Source: Riemerella anatipestifer
GTDB taxonomy: Bacteria; Bacteroidota; Bacteroidia; Flavobacteriales; Weeksellaceae
Direction of reading: 5' to 3'
DNA: 64,000 nucleotides
Assembly (NCBI RefSeq): GCF_009670965.2
Contig: NZ_CP073239.1
Location: 248,001-312,000 of the forward strand
The stretch's first letter is position 1. Every line of letters starts with the position of its first letter. The notes beneath the pieces are model-generated. The model was not told the origin of the DNA, made no database searches, and saw only the letters and a list, made by a program, of their open reading frames with translations. This document shows, piece after piece, positions 52,284 through 61,281 of the stretch. A program made the position numbers and the translations under genes.

Positions 52284-52310
52284 GTCAAATTTACTTTTAA
52301 TTTATCATTA

Positions 52311-52338
52311 AAGTCTTGGATAATCCGAGACTTTTTTG
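52311..52338 (+). terminator. Terminator after the T9SS cargo gene
   Basis: AGTCTTGG and CCGAGACT pair around ATAAT and are followed by six Ts. Confidence 0.75.
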
Positions 52339-52400
52339 TTTATAAAAATCTTATTGTGAGTATAAATAACTCTTTTTTTTAGATTCTTTCCCAAAAAAAT

Positions 52401-52815
52401 TTGCACACTTCCGCAAAAGGTGATATGTTTGCCCCAGTTTATGCAGTACACTATCAACCACATACAAAAAAATGTAAAAAAGTTGCAAAATTATTTGGCT
52501 GTTCCAAATAATTTTGTAAACACACACACCACACACACAGAATAGTTGCGTGCGTACGCGTATTATACTACTTTTTATCTAGATTTTTATCATCAATTAT
52601 AAATAATGTTCCTCCAATTTCTGTTGGGGGCTTTTTTCGTTTATCCTATTTTAAATTTAGTTTTCATCAATATTTGCTACAAGCACCATTGTTTTGTCTT
52701 ACAACTTGGTCGTTCTTGTTGAGTGCTTTTAGCGTTCAGAAAGGTAGCCTTTGCTGTCTTTCTGCCTTAACCTTTCCTCTCGTTTTGTGTGTGTTTAGAG
52801 GGGAAAGGCGTTTTC
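52401..52815 (+). ncRNA. Triplicated structured leader RNA, copy 3, with its promoter
   Basis: The most diverged copy: TTG (52401-52403), N20, TATGTTTG (52424-52431); the AATTATTTG/CAAATAATT hairpin unchanged; CCTCCAAT/GTTGGGGG, where an A-C mismatch of copies 1 and 2 becomes a T-G pair; the GCTAC..GCACC/GTGCTTTTAGC stem partly weakened; and a terminator CCTTTCCTCTC/GAGGGGAAAGG, where a T-G pair becomes T-A. The T-run is broken (TTTTCTT), so termination may be weaker here. The AC repeat is 5+4 units. Confidence 0.75.
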
Positions 52816-52828
52816 TTATGAGTTCAAA

Positions 52829-52914
52829 GAGCTTTAGTTTAAGGTTTAAAGTTCAAATATTCAAGGAATCATCGGAGCTATTGAACTACGCCCCCAGAAC
52901 TTTAAACCTTAAAC
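52829..52914. repeat. Inverted repeat between leader copy 3 and the HU gene
   Basis: TAAGGTTTAAAGTTC and GAACTTTAAACCTTA form a perfect 15-bp inverted repeat spaced by about 40 nt, followed by a further partial copy (GAACCTTAAACCC) up to about 52930. Modules 1 and 2 carry unrelated but similarly placed imperfect inverted repeats. Confidence 0.6.
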
Positions 52915-52947
52915 ATTGAACCTTAAACCCTTTAAATATTATAGATT

Positions 52948-53331
52948 ATGTCAATTAAGTACAAAACCATTCAGAAAGCCCAGCCAGGTGTGGCGGGCGG
53001 AGGCGACAAAAAATTCTATGCATCGCCTGTGTATCAAGGAGAGAAAACTCTAGAGGGTCTTACCAAAGACATCGAGAAAATTTCCACCGTAAGTGGGGCA
53101 GACATTAGAGCGGTGCTTTATGCCCTCGTAGATGTGATGCAAACCTCATTATCAGAAGGGCGAATTGTAAGGCTAGGCGAACTCGGCAGTATGAGAGTAA
53201 GCCTTAGCAGTGAGGGCAAAGCTAAAGAAGAAGAGGTAACTTCGGCAGTGATTAGAAACACAAAGGTACTGTTTACCCCGGGGTCTGACCTTAAAAAGAT
53301 GCTACAAACGCTGAAGTTTGAGAAAGCCTAG
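52948..53331 (+). CDS. HU-family DNA-binding protein (HU-HIG type, module 3)
   Basis: 127 residues: MSIKYKTIQKAQPGVAGGGD, YASPVYQGEKTLEGLTKDIEK, then the HU core (DIRAVLYALVDVMQTSLSEGRIVRLGELGSMRVSL without the last part, residues ~50-85) and the C-terminal FTPGSDLKKMLQTLKFEK. This is the Bacteroidota histone-like HU-related group. It has a different domain type from the HU-like proteins of modules 1 and 2 but the same position after the leader RNA. It lies before, not after, the surface gene. Confidence 0.88.
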   Translation: MSIKYKTIQKAQPGVAGGGDKKFYASPVYQGEKTLEGLTKDIEKISTVSGADIRAVLYALVDVMQTSLSEGRIVRLGELGSMRVSLSSEGKAKEEEVTSAVIRNTKVLFTPGSDLKKMLQTLKFEKA

Positions 53332-53344
53332 CCACCCACGAAAA

Positions 53345-53436
53345 ATTTCCTAGCTAGAAAATGGTAATTCTCAAGCTAGGAAATCTTAATTCCCTAGTTA
53401 GGAAATTCTAAACGCCACGCTAGCGAATTTTAACCC
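53345..53436. repeat. Inverted-repeat cluster after the module 3 HU gene
   Basis: ATTTCCTAGCT/AGCTAGGAAAT (53345-53355/53374-53384) is a perfect 11-bp inverted repeat, followed by AATTCCCTA/TAGGAAATT and by ACGCTAGCGAATTTT. The units are variants of one TAGCTAGGAAATT-like word in both orientations. There is no T-run. Confidence 0.65.
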
Positions 53437-53493
53437 AAAGAATAACAAAGAAAAAATTAAACAAAATCATTAACAATTTTAAAATTAAATATT

Positions 53494-54333
53494 ATGAAAA
53501 CAACAGCTACAAAATTAAGTGTACTTGCCTTTCTAGGTTTAGGTTTAGCGGTTTATGGGCAAGATTACAGTGGCAAAGTAGGTATTAACATCTCCACACC
53601 TAGTGCAACTTTGGATGTAAAATCAAAATCTTCTGCTTCAAAATCGTTTCGAGTAGAAAATACTTCGGGCACAGAAACTGTTACTGTATTAGACAACGGT
53701 AATGTAGGCGTGGGTGTTGCTTCCCCTACTGTTAAATTGGATGTTGCAGGAGCCGTAAAGATAGCGGACGGTACGCAACAAGCGGGGCGGGTGCTTACTT
53801 CAGATGCAAACGGTCTTGCCAGCTGGCAGGCTTTGTCGATTGGTAATAAAATGGCTAAAATTGTTTTGTCCAACAATAACTTTACCGTGCCTACGGTTAA
53901 AAGTGGAGGAAGTTTAGTAGCGGTAAAGGAAAAAGCTAATAATACTATTATTTATTTTGATGAAATAGGAATTACTTACAATGCAGATAAAGATGCTATA
54001 CATCTTCCACAAGGAAAATACATGTTTTTTGTCGGTCATGATATTTATGGTGCGGAATATTGTTTTTTTCAAGTTAATGAAGAAAGAAATGGAACTGTTG
54101 TAGGTACCCCTTATGCAACTTTTTATGAGGGCTGGCTGAATACTTCTTTCCCTTTAATATTGAGCCAAGATGCAGATATTAGCTTTTCTATTTTAGGTTT
54201 TGCCGATGATAACTGGGTAGATGATGGGACTTCTCGTAATTTAGCTAATCCCAATCCTCGCTTTTATCTTAAAGCTTCTGAGTATGTGAACACTTCATTT
54301 TTTAATTCTATAACCATATTGAAGTTAAATTAA
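53494..54333 (+). CDS. Secreted surface protein with KVGIN repeat and jellyroll-like C-terminus (module 3)
   Basis: 279 residues: a signal peptide nearly identical to modules 1 and 2 (MKTTATKLSVLAFLGLGLAV), GKVGINISTPSATLDVKS, a second GNVGVGVASPTVKLDVAG repeat, and RVLTSDANGLASWQAL. The C-terminal ~150 residues (VPTVKSGGSLVAVKEKANNT; HLPQGKYMFFVGHDI; SFSILGFADDNWV) look like a C1q/TNF-type jellyroll in place of the endosialidase-chaperone tail. The module 3 order is RNA, HU, surface protein. The function is unknown; cell-surface display is inferred. Confidence 0.75.
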   Translation: MKTTATKLSVLAFLGLGLAVYGQDYSGKVGINISTPSATLDVKSKSSASKSFRVENTSGTETVTVLDNGNVGVGVASPTVKLDVAGAVKIADGTQQAGRVLTSDANGLASWQALSIGNKMAKIVLSNNNFTVPTVKSGGSLVAVKEKANNTIIYFDEIGITYNADKDAIHLPQGKYMFFVGHDIYGAEYCFFQVNEERNGTVVGTPYATFYEGWLNTSFPLILSQDADISFSILGFADDNWVDDGTSRNLANPNPRFYLKASEYVNTSFFNSITILKLN

Positions 54334-54574
54334 TTAGATTACTTTTGAGAGAGTAAAAGATTTGCAAACAAAGCGTTTCTAATAACAGATGATGATGAAC
54401 TCTCCAAACACAAAGTCCTAATTGGCTGAATAAGTTTTTATTCCCCATTGTATATTATAATAGAGATTTTTTTAGAGCAATTCTTTTTATAAAAGGAGAT
54501 TCTTTTTAGTTTACAATCATTTTATGTTTTCATACTTCCCAAAAAACATTAAATTTGGGATTTAAAAGATTATA

Positions 54575-55369
54575 ATGCAAAACTATCTAGACTTACTTCA
54601 ACATATACTAGACCACGGGACAGACAAAACCGATAGAACAGGCACAGGTACAAGAAGTGTCTTTGGTTATCAACTTAGATACGACCTTTCTAAGGGCTTC
54701 CCTCTAGTTACTACAAAAAAGGTACACCTCAAATCTATTATTTACGAACTCCTTTGGTTTCTAAAAGGAGATACTAATATTAAATACCTTAACGAGAATG
54801 GCGTAAGCATTTGGGACGAATGGGCAGACGAGAATGGCGACTTAGGTCCCGTCTATGGTGCTCAATGGCGAAGCTGGAAAGGTGCTGATGGTAAAGTTAT
54901 AGACCAAATTTCAGAGGTTATACACCAAATTAAAACTAATCCTGATAGCAGAAGGCTCATCGTATCTGCGTGGAATGCTGCCGAAATCCCTAATATGGCA
55001 CTAGCTCCTTGCCATGCTTTGTTTCAGTTTTATGTTGCTGATGGTAAGTTATCACTACAACTTTATCAAAGGAGTGCTGATGTTTTTCTAGGTGTTCCTT
55101 TCAATATTGCTAGCTATGCATTGCTGACTATGATGGTAGCCCAAGTATGTGGTTTACAAGTAGGCGAGTACATTCACTCGTTTGGAGATGTGCATATCTA
55201 TAACAATCATTTTGAACAAGTACAAAAACAACTCTCCAGAGAGCCTAGACCGCTTCCTACTATGAAACTAAACCCTAGCGTAAAAGACCTTTTTGATTTT
55301 AAATTTGAGGATTTTACACTAGAAAATTATCGCCCACATTCGGGTATTAAAGCACCTGTTGCTGTATAG
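54575..55369 (+). CDS. thyA: Thymidylate synthase
   Basis: 264 residues, the exact length of Thy[76 protein letters not shown] with the catalytic cysteine (about residue 146), and [20 protein letters not shown]. It makes dTMP from dUMP with methylenetetrahydrofolate. It stands alone after a 241-nt gap in which I see no promoter of consensus quality and no gene. Confidence 0.98.
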   Translation: MQNYLDLLQHILDHGTDKTDRTGTGTRSVFGYQLRYDLSKGFPLVTTKKVHLKSIIYELLWFLKGDTNIKYLNENGVSIWDEWADENGDLGPVYGAQWRSWKGADGKVIDQISEVIHQIKTNPDSRRLIVSAWNAAEIPNMALAPCHALFQFYVADGKLSLQLYQRSADVFLGVPFNIASYALLTMMVAQVCGLQVGEYIHSFGDVHIYNNHFEQVQKQLSREPRPLPTMKLNPSVKDLFDFKFEDFTLENYRPHSGIKAPVAV

Positions 55370-55414
55370 TCAACAATCAATTAGTAAAATGTTTAAAATC
55401 TAAATTAAGTATAT

Positions 55415-57925
55415 ATGAAAAAAATTATCATCACTGCTTTAGCTTTAGGCTGTATTATTTCTACCCAATACAGTTTCGCTCAAACCGAAACTTCTGGGAG
55501 AGAAACCGTCTATCGTGCTACACATACTAAAACTACCGAACTTAAGCATACCAAACTAAAAGTAAGTTTTGACTTTGAAAAAGAGCAACTTAACGGAGAG
55601 GAATGGCTTACTGCTTCGCCTTATTTCTATCCATCAGACTCTTTAGTTCTTAACGCTAAAGCAATGCTCATACACGAAGTGGCTTTAGATAAAAATGGAA
55701 GCAAAGCTCCTCTAAAATACAGTTACAAAGACGATATTCTGCACATTTCTTTAGATAAAACTTATCAGAAAAATCAAGATTATACAGTTTATATTAAATA
55801 TACCTCTAGACCTAACGAGGTAAAACAAAAAGGAAGTAAAGCTATAAATGATGCTAAGGGACTTTACTTCATCAATGCTCAAGGCAAAGACCCTGACAAA
55901 CCTACTCAAATATGGACTCAAGGAGAAACCGAGTCTAATTCGGCTTGGTTCCCTACCATTGATAAGCCTAATCAAAAAACTACTCAGGAAATTTATATGA
56001 CCGTTCCTGATAAATTTGTTACTCTTTCTAATGGGCTTCTAAAATCTTCTACCAAAGAGGCTAATAATCTAAGAACCGACCATTGGGTAATGGATAAAAA
56101 ACACGCTCCGTACCTTTTCTTTATGGGCGTTGGAGAATATGCCGTAATTAAGGACAAGTGGAGAGATATCCCTGTGGACTACTATGTAGAGAAAGAATAT
56201 GCAGACTATGCCAAACAAATCTTTGGAAATACCCCTGAAATGATGGAGTTTTTCTCTAAAAAGCTAGGCTATGATTATCCTTGGGCAAAATACGCTCAGC
56301 TAGTCGGGAGAGATTTTGTAAGCGGTGCAATGGAGAACACGACTGCCGTTATCCACGCCGAACACGCCCACCAAAAACCAGGAGATTTGATAGATGACAA
56401 CCGTTGGGAAAGCACTATCGCACACGAACTGTTCCACCATTGGTTTGGAGATTTGGTAACCACAGAAAGCTGGAGCAATCTCACTGTAAATGAAAGTTTT
56501 GCTAACTATTCCGAATACCTTTGGGAAGAATATAAATACGGAAAAGATGCCGCAGATTATCACCTCAATAACGATAAAAATAGGTACATACACAATCCTT
56601 CTGACTTCAACAAAGACCTCGTAAGGTTCGATTATGAGAATAGAGAGGATATGTTCGATTTAGTATCCTATAATAAAGGGGGAGCTATCCTACATATGCT
56701 AAGAAATTACTTGGGAGATGATGCCTTTTTTGCGGGTGTAACAGACTACCTCAAAACTCACGAGTATGGTACTGGAGAAGCTCACCAGCTAAGACTTTCG
56801 TTTGAAAAAGTTTCTGGCAAAGACCTAAATTGGTTCTTCAATCAATGGTACTTTAACAGTGGAAATCCGAAATTAAACATACAATACAGCTACGAACCTA
56901 TAAAAAAAGAAGTAACGGTATCTGTTTTACAAAGTCAAGAAAAGCCATTTCAATTCCCACTTACTATAGATTTACACGAAGGAAACTCTGTAAAACGCCA
57001 AGATGTATGGGTAAATGCAAAAACTAAAAATGATTTTACTTTTAGTGTGAATAAAAATCCTGATTTAATAAATGTAGATCCTGCAGGAGTTCTTTTAGCT
57101 GAAATAAACAACAGCAAAACTCCCGAACAACTCTACTTACAATACACTAAGTCTAAAGAATACAAAAGCAGATATTTAGCACTAAAAGGGGCTTCAGAAA
57201 CTGCGACTTACCCTAAATCAGTAAAAACAATAGTAGCTGCACTAAAAGATGATTTCTTCAGATTGAGAATTCAAGCACTTAATGCTTTAGATTTATCTAA
57301 CCCCGCACACGCAAAGGTAGCATTGGCTGAAGTTGAAAAAATCGCTAACAATGATCCTAAAACTTTAGTAAGAGCAGCCGCAATATTAGCTTTATCTAAA
57401 ACAAAAAACAAAAAATATCTACCTCTATATGAGAAGAATATTGATGCGGTATCTAACGCCATTAAAGGAAGTGCATTGGCTGCCATTGCACAGACCGAGC
57501 CTGAACGCGTTAAAAGTTTAGCAGACAAAATAGATCTTTCTGGTGCTTCAGAGGAATTAATTACCACATTACTACCTACCATCGTTAAAAACAAGATAGA
57601 GTCTCAGATGCCATACATTGGCGGATTGGTCACTTTTTATCCTTTCTTAAAATTTCAAAATCCTGAGTTAGGTAGTGTAGCGGAAGAAGGTTTCAACTGG
57701 ATTATGACTTCTGATAATTTAAAAGCCACAGAATCTATCACCAAAATTTTAGGTCAAGCTAAATCTGAAATCCCAAACAATCCTCAAGTTAAAATGATGA
57801 TTATACAAATGCTCCAAGATGGAGTTGCAAAAAAAATGGAACTGCTAAAAGCTCAACCTAATAGTGATAGTCTTCACAAACAAGTAGACAAAATAAATAA
57901 AGTTATTGAGCTTTACAAAAACTAA
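55415..57925 (+). CDS. M1 family aminopeptidase, exported
   Basis: 836 residues: signal peptide (MKKIIITALALGCIISTQYS), an N-terminal beta domain, the substrate motif GAMEN (GAMENTTAVIHAEHA, about residues 303-317), the zinc site HELFHHWFGDLVTTESWSNL with its third ligand in VNESFANY (about 338-366), and a C-terminal HEAT-like helical domain (~590-836). It removes N-terminal amino acids from peptides, probably in the periplasm. There is no lipobox and no T9SS sorting domain. Confidence 0.95.
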   Translation: MKKIIITALALGCIISTQYSFAQTETSGRETVYRATHTKTTELKHTKLKVSFDFEKEQLNGEEWLTASPYFYPSDSLVLNAKAMLIHEVALDKNGSKAPLKYSYKDDILHISLDKTYQKNQDYTVYIKYTSRPNEVKQKGSKAINDAKGLYFINAQGKDPDKPTQIWTQGETESNSAWFPTIDKPNQKTTQEIYMTVPDKFVTLSNGLLKSSTKEANNLRTDHWVMDKKHAPYLFFMGVGEYAVIKDKWRDIPVDYYVEKEYADYAKQIFGNTPEMMEFFSKKLGYDYPWAKYAQLVGRDFVSGAMENTTAVIHAEHAHQKPGDLIDDNRWESTIAHELFHHWFGDLVTTESWSNLTVNESFANYSEYLWEEYKYGKDAADYHLNNDKNRYIHNPSDFNKDLVRFDYENREDMFDLVSYNKGGAILHMLRNYLGDDAFFAGVTDYLKTHEYGTGEAHQLRLSFEKVSGKDLNWFFNQWYFNSGNPKLNIQYSYEPIKKEVTVSVLQSQEKPFQFPLTIDLHEGNSVKRQDVWVNAKTKNDFTFSVNKNPDLINVDPAGVLLAEINNSKTPEQLYLQYTKSKEYKSRYLALKGASETATYPKSVKTIVAALKDDFFRLRIQALNALDLSNPAHAKVALAEVEKIANNDPKTLVRAAAILALSKTKNKKYLPLYEKNIDAVSNAIKGSALAAIAQTEPERVKSLADKIDLSGASEELITTLLPTIVKNKIESQMPYIGGLVTFYPFLKFQNPELGSVAEEGFNWIMTSDNLKATESITKILGQAKSEIPNNPQVKMMIIQMLQDGVAKKMELLKAQPNSDSLHKQVDKINKVIELYKN

Positions 57926-57929
57926 GGCA

Positions 57930-57963
57930 ACAAAAAGAGAGATGAAATTCATCTCTCTTTTTC
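57930..57963. terminator. Bidirectional terminator after the M1 peptidase gene
   Basis: AAAAAGAGAGATGAA and TTCATCTCTCTTTTT form a perfect hairpin between converging genes. Confidence 0.88.
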
Positions 57964-57982
57964 ATTATAAACTATTTTGATT

Positions 57983-58651
57983 TTATTCAAAAATATAATT
58001 AAGCGTTAAACTTAGTACTTGTTCAGATTTTTTCTTCTCGGTACTTAAATCTCCCGTGTATGATTCTACCATATGACGATAGGTATTAGACAGTCCCAAA
58101 TCATACTTTAGTGCTACTTCTAATTGTCTTTTATAACTAAATCCTAGTCCCACTCCTAAACCAAAATTAAAACTACTTGCCTTTCCATTAAGATTAGGAT
58201 ATCTTGGGTCATTTCCCTCTATCGTATAAACCTGTCTAGATGGGCTCTCTACAGTTTGATTGATTAGAAAATTAAATCTAGGACCAAACATTCCAAAAAA
58301 TTCAGACTCTGCCTCTGAAAAGTAACCTTTTACATAAATAGGTACACTAATATAATCGTTATAATATTTAGTATTTTTATCACCTTCTCTTTTATTATAA
58401 CCTGTTTCCCCAGCTTGGTAGTACTGTATTTCTGGCTGCAAATATAATTGGTCATCATTATCTGCTGGAATTAAAGCTAAAGCTCCTACTTGAAAACCTA
58501 ACCTTTTACCTGATGGATTATGTGCATTTTTTACTCCAGAGTAATTCATACCAGCCCCTACTCCAAAACGAGTATTTTCAAACTGAATATTGATTTGTGC
58601 AGAAGACAACCCAAAGATTAAACCTAGCCCTGCTAAAATTACTTTTTTCAT
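57983..58651 (-). CDS. Outer-membrane beta-barrel protein, PorT/OmpA-barrel type
   Basis: 222 residues: signal peptide MKKVILAGLGLIFGLSSAQ, then alternating strands (RFGVGAGMNYSGVKNAH; LYLQPEIQYYQAGETG; YISVPIYVKGYFSEAESEFF; GPRFNFLIN; NFGLGVGLGFSYKRQLEVAL) ending in LSLTLNYIFE. The LQPEIQY...ISVPIYVKGYF pattern is the 8-stranded outer_membrane barrel (PorT-like) of Bacteroidota. A T9SS role is not implied. The ligand is unknown. Confidence 0.83.
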   Translation of the reverse strand: MKKVILAGLGLIFGLSSAQINIQFENTRFGVGAGMNYSGVKNAHNPSGKRLGFQVGALALIPADNDDQLYLQPEIQYYQAGETGYNKREGDKNTKYYNDYISVPIYVKGYFSEAESEFFGMFGPRFNFLINQTVESPSRQVYTIEGNDPRYPNLNGKASSFNFGLGVGLGFSYKRQLEVALKYDLGLSNTYRHMVESYTGDLSTEKKKSEQVLSLTLNYIFE

Positions 58652-58670
58652 ATCTATTTCTATTTAAGAA

Positions 58671-58708
58671 TAAAACTCTAATGATACACAATTCATCATC
58701 AGAGTTTT
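58671..58708 (-). terminator. Terminator after sucD
   Basis: AAAACTCTAATGAT and ATCATCAGAGTTTT form a hairpin with one mismatch and flanking A/T runs. Confidence 0.6.
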
Positions 58709-58749
58709 ACCATTGTAATTAAAATTTCAATATTTATTTTTCAAAAATA

Positions 58750-59622
58750 CTATCCCAAAACCTTTGCAATAGTAACTCCTATATCAGCTGGAGAATCTAC
58801 CACATTGATTCCGTTTTCTCTCATAATAGCCATTTTTGCCTGAGCAGTATCTTCAGCACCACCTACAATAGCACCAGCGTGTCCCATAGTTCTTCCTTTA
58901 GGCGCTGTTTGCCCTGCAATAAAACCAACTACTGGCTTCTTAGAACCACTAGCTTTATACCATTTAGCAGCCTCTGCTTCAAGGTTACCACCAATCTCAC
59001 CAATCATTACTACAGCTTCAGTTTCTGGGTCGTTAATAAACATTTCTAAAGCCTCTTTAGTGGTAGTTCCAATGATAGGGTCTCCACCAATACCTATTGC
59101 CGTAGAAATACCATAACCAGCTCTTACCACTTGGTCTGCAGCTTCATAAGTAAGTGTTCCTGATTTAGATACAATACCTACTTTACCTTTCTTGAATACA
59201 AATCCTGGCATAATACCAATCTTAGCTTCATCAGAAGTGATGATACCTGGACAGTTAGGTCCAATTAAACGGCAATCTTTATCTGCAATATAATTTTTCA
59301 CTTTAGTCATATCAGCTACTGGGATCCCTTCTGTGATACAAACAATCACTTTAATCCCTGCATCTGCAGCTTCCATAATAGCATCTGCAGCAAATGCTGG
59401 TGGTACAAAAATGATACTTACATTAGCACCTGCTTTTTCCACAGCGTCTGCTACGGTATTAAATACAGGCTTACCTAAATGCTCTGTACCTCCTTTTCCT
59501 GGAGTTACACCTCCCACTACGTTTGTTCCGTAGTCTATCATTTGACCTGCATGGAAAGTTCCTTCGTTTCCTGTAAACCCTTGTACTATTACTCTAGAAT
59601 CTTTGTTAACTAATACTGACAT
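58750..59622 (-). CDS. sucD: Succinate--CoA ligase (ADP-forming) subunit alpha
   Basis: 290 residues: [20 protein letters not shown] binds Co[21 protein letters not shown] and [20 protein letters not shown] follow, and the phosphorylated histidine is in [13 protein letters not shown] (about residue 246). With SucC it makes ATP and succinate from succinyl-CoA in the TCA cycle. sucC is not in the window. The gene lies downstream of the lpx cluster, 102 nt from lpxD2. Confidence 0.97.
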   Translation of the reverse strand: MSVLVNKDSRVIVQGFTGNEGTFHAGQMIDYGTNVVGGVTPGKGGTEHLGKPVFNTVADAVEKAGANVSIIFVPPAFAADAIMEAADAGIKVIVCITEGIPVADMTKVKNYIADKDCRLIGPNCPGIITSDEAKIGIMPGFVFKKGKVGIVSKSGTLTYEAADQVVRAGYGISTAIGIGGDPIIGTTTKEALEMFINDPETEAVVMIGEIGGNLEAEAAKWYKASGSKKPVVGFIAGQTAPKGRTMGHAGAIVGGAEDTAQAKMAIMRENGINVVDSPADIGVTIAKVLG

Positions 59623-59724
59623 ATTAAATTTATTTATTTTTCTTTTTGATTATAACTACCCTTCACTAAAGGATTCTTATTTTTCGGTAAATTTAAGAAT
59701 TTTTAAATTGATGAAAAAATTATT

Positions 59725-60627
59725 TTATTTCAAATTTTTCAACCTGACTTCCTTCCTTAAATAATCACGGAATTCTTCTGCTATAGCGCCAAAATAAGTT
59801 CCTTTCTTTAAATCTCTATTTACACCACATTTAGCGAGTAGTACCGTGCCTTTTTCTACTCTAACTCCAGAAGCCATACCTACTTGTCCCCAAATGGTAA
59901 CCTCGTCCTCAATCACGCAACACCCCGCAATACCTGTTTGGGAAGCGATAAGGCATTTTTTACCAATAACGGTATCATGACCTATCTGGATTTGATTATC
60001 CAACACAGAACCTTCGCCTATTACTGTAGAGGCAGTAACTCCTCTATCTACGGTACACCCATTACCTATTTCTACATTATTTTCTATCACTACATTACCC
60101 ACCGAAATCAATCTATCAAAATTACCATCTATTTTTCTATAATAGAATGCATCTCCTCCTAAAACGGTATTAGACTGAATGATAACATTGTCTCCTATTT
60201 CGGTTCTATCACCAATAACCACATTAGGGAAAATGTGGCAATTCTTACCGATTTTAACTTGATTTCCTAACACTACAGAAGGATGAATAAAAGTCCCCTC
60301 CCCTATCTGAGCATCATTTAAATCTTTCTTAAAATTATAAATCTGTGTAAAGTGAGTATTTATTTTATTAAAATCTCTAAAAGGATCATCAGAAATAAGT
60401 AAAGCTTTCCCCTCTGGACAAGCCACTTCTTTATCTATTAAAATAATAGTAGCAGCCGAGTTTAATGCTTTATCGTAGTATTTTGGGTGGTTTACAAATA
60501 CAATATCACCTGGACGCACCATGTGAATCTCGTTAGTTCCTAAAACAGGAAAACTCTCATCTCCAACAAATTGAGCTCCTATAATATCGGCAATCGCTTT
60601 AAGCGTTTGTGGCTCTGAAAATGTCAT
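59725..60627 (-). CDS. LpxD-type UDP-3-O-acylglucosamine N-acyltransferase, second copy
   Basis: 300 residues: an N-terminal uridine-binding domain (IADIIGAQFVGDESFPVLGT; DIVFVNHPKYYDKAL) then a left-handed beta helix of hexapeptide repeats (IGEGTFIHPSVVLGNQVKIG; IGDRTEIGDNVIIQSNTVLG; VEIGNGCTVDRGVTASTVIG) including the LpxD-typical HDTVIGKKCLIASQTGIAGC. It is a paralogue of the lpxD at 63465. Divergence of the two copies suggests a specialised acyltransferase or a second lipid A acyl specificity. Confidence 0.85.
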   Translation of the reverse strand: MTFSEPQTLKAIADIIGAQFVGDESFPVLGTNEIHMVRPGDIVFVNHPKYYDKALNSAATIILIDKEVACPEGKALLISDDPFRDFNKINTHFTQIYNFKKDLNDAQIGEGTFIHPSVVLGNQVKIGKNCHIFPNVVIGDRTEIGDNVIIQSNTVLGGDAFYYRKIDGNFDRLISVGNVVIENNVEIGNGCTVDRGVTASTVIGEGSVLDNQIQIGHDTVIGKKCLIASQTGIAGCCVIEDEVTIWGQVGMASGVRVEKGTVLLAKCGVNRDLKKGTYFGAIAEEFRDYLRKEVRLKNLK

Positions 60628-60644
60628 AATTGAATATGAATTAA

Positions 60645-60681
60645 AAAATGAAATTCGGAGAGAACAACTCCCTCCGAATTT
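60645..60681 (-). terminator. Terminator after efp
   Basis: AAATTCGGAG and CTCCGAATTT form a perfect 10-bp stem, followed on the minus strand by CATTTTTTAA. Confidence 0.7.
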
Positions 60682-60691
60682 ATTAGACTAA

Positions 60692-61255
60692 TTATTTAAC
60701 TCTCTCTAAATAAGAGCCATCTTCTGTATTTACTTTTATTTTATCCCCTGGTTCTATAAATAAAGGCACCATTACTCTAGCTCCTGTTTCCACGATAGCG
60801 TTTTTAAGAGCATTAGTTGCAGTGTTACCCTTTACACCTGGGTCAGCCTCTACCACTTCTAGATAAACTGTAGGTGGAATTTCTGCTGAAAGAGGCGTTT
60901 CATCTTCCTCCTTCATAATGATAGTAACTTCTTCTCCTGCTTTCATAAACTGAGCATTCTCAATCATTTCTTTACCAATATAGATTTGAGAAAAGTCATC
61001 ATTATTCATAAAGTGGAACCCATTATCATCATCATAAAGGTACTGAAATTTACGAGTAATTACCTTTACTTCGTCTATCTTATGCCCTGCTGAGAAAGTG
61101 TTATCAATCACTTTACCATTAGTTACAGACTTAAGTTTAGTTCTCACAAAAGCAGGTCCTTTACCTGGTTTTACATGTAAAAACTCGATTACCTTGTAAA
61201 TGTCGTTGCTGTAATTGATGCAAAGACCTTTTTTAATATCAGCTGTTGTTGCCAT
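60692..61255 (-). CDS. efp: Elongation factor P
   Basis: 187 residues with the three beta-barrel domains of EF-P: TTADIKKGLCINYSNDIYKV, the loop KPGKGPAFVRTKLK with the tip lysine (about residue 32), and the C-terminal GDKIKVNTEDGSYLERVK. It relieves ribosome stalling at polyproline. The loop keeps a lysine rather than arginine; the modifying enzyme is not in the window. It sits between lpxA and lpxD2, an arrangement common in Flavobacteriia. Confidence 0.97.
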   Translation of the reverse strand: MATTADIKKGLCINYSNDIYKVIEFLHVKPGKGPAFVRTKLKSVTNGKVIDNTFSAGHKIDEVKVITRKFQYLYDDDNGFHFMNNDDFSQIYIGKEMIENAQFMKAGEEVTIIMKEEDETPLSAEIPPTVYLEVVEADPGVKGNTATNALKNAIVETGARVMVPLFIEPGDKIKVNTEDGSYLERVK

Positions 61256-61281
61256 CTATATAATATGTTATTTATTTTTAT

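Noticed and set aside
54334-54574. A small gene or RNA in the 241-nt gap before thyA
   Set aside because: No open frame with a plausible start, no clear hairpin and no consensus promoter box could be seen.
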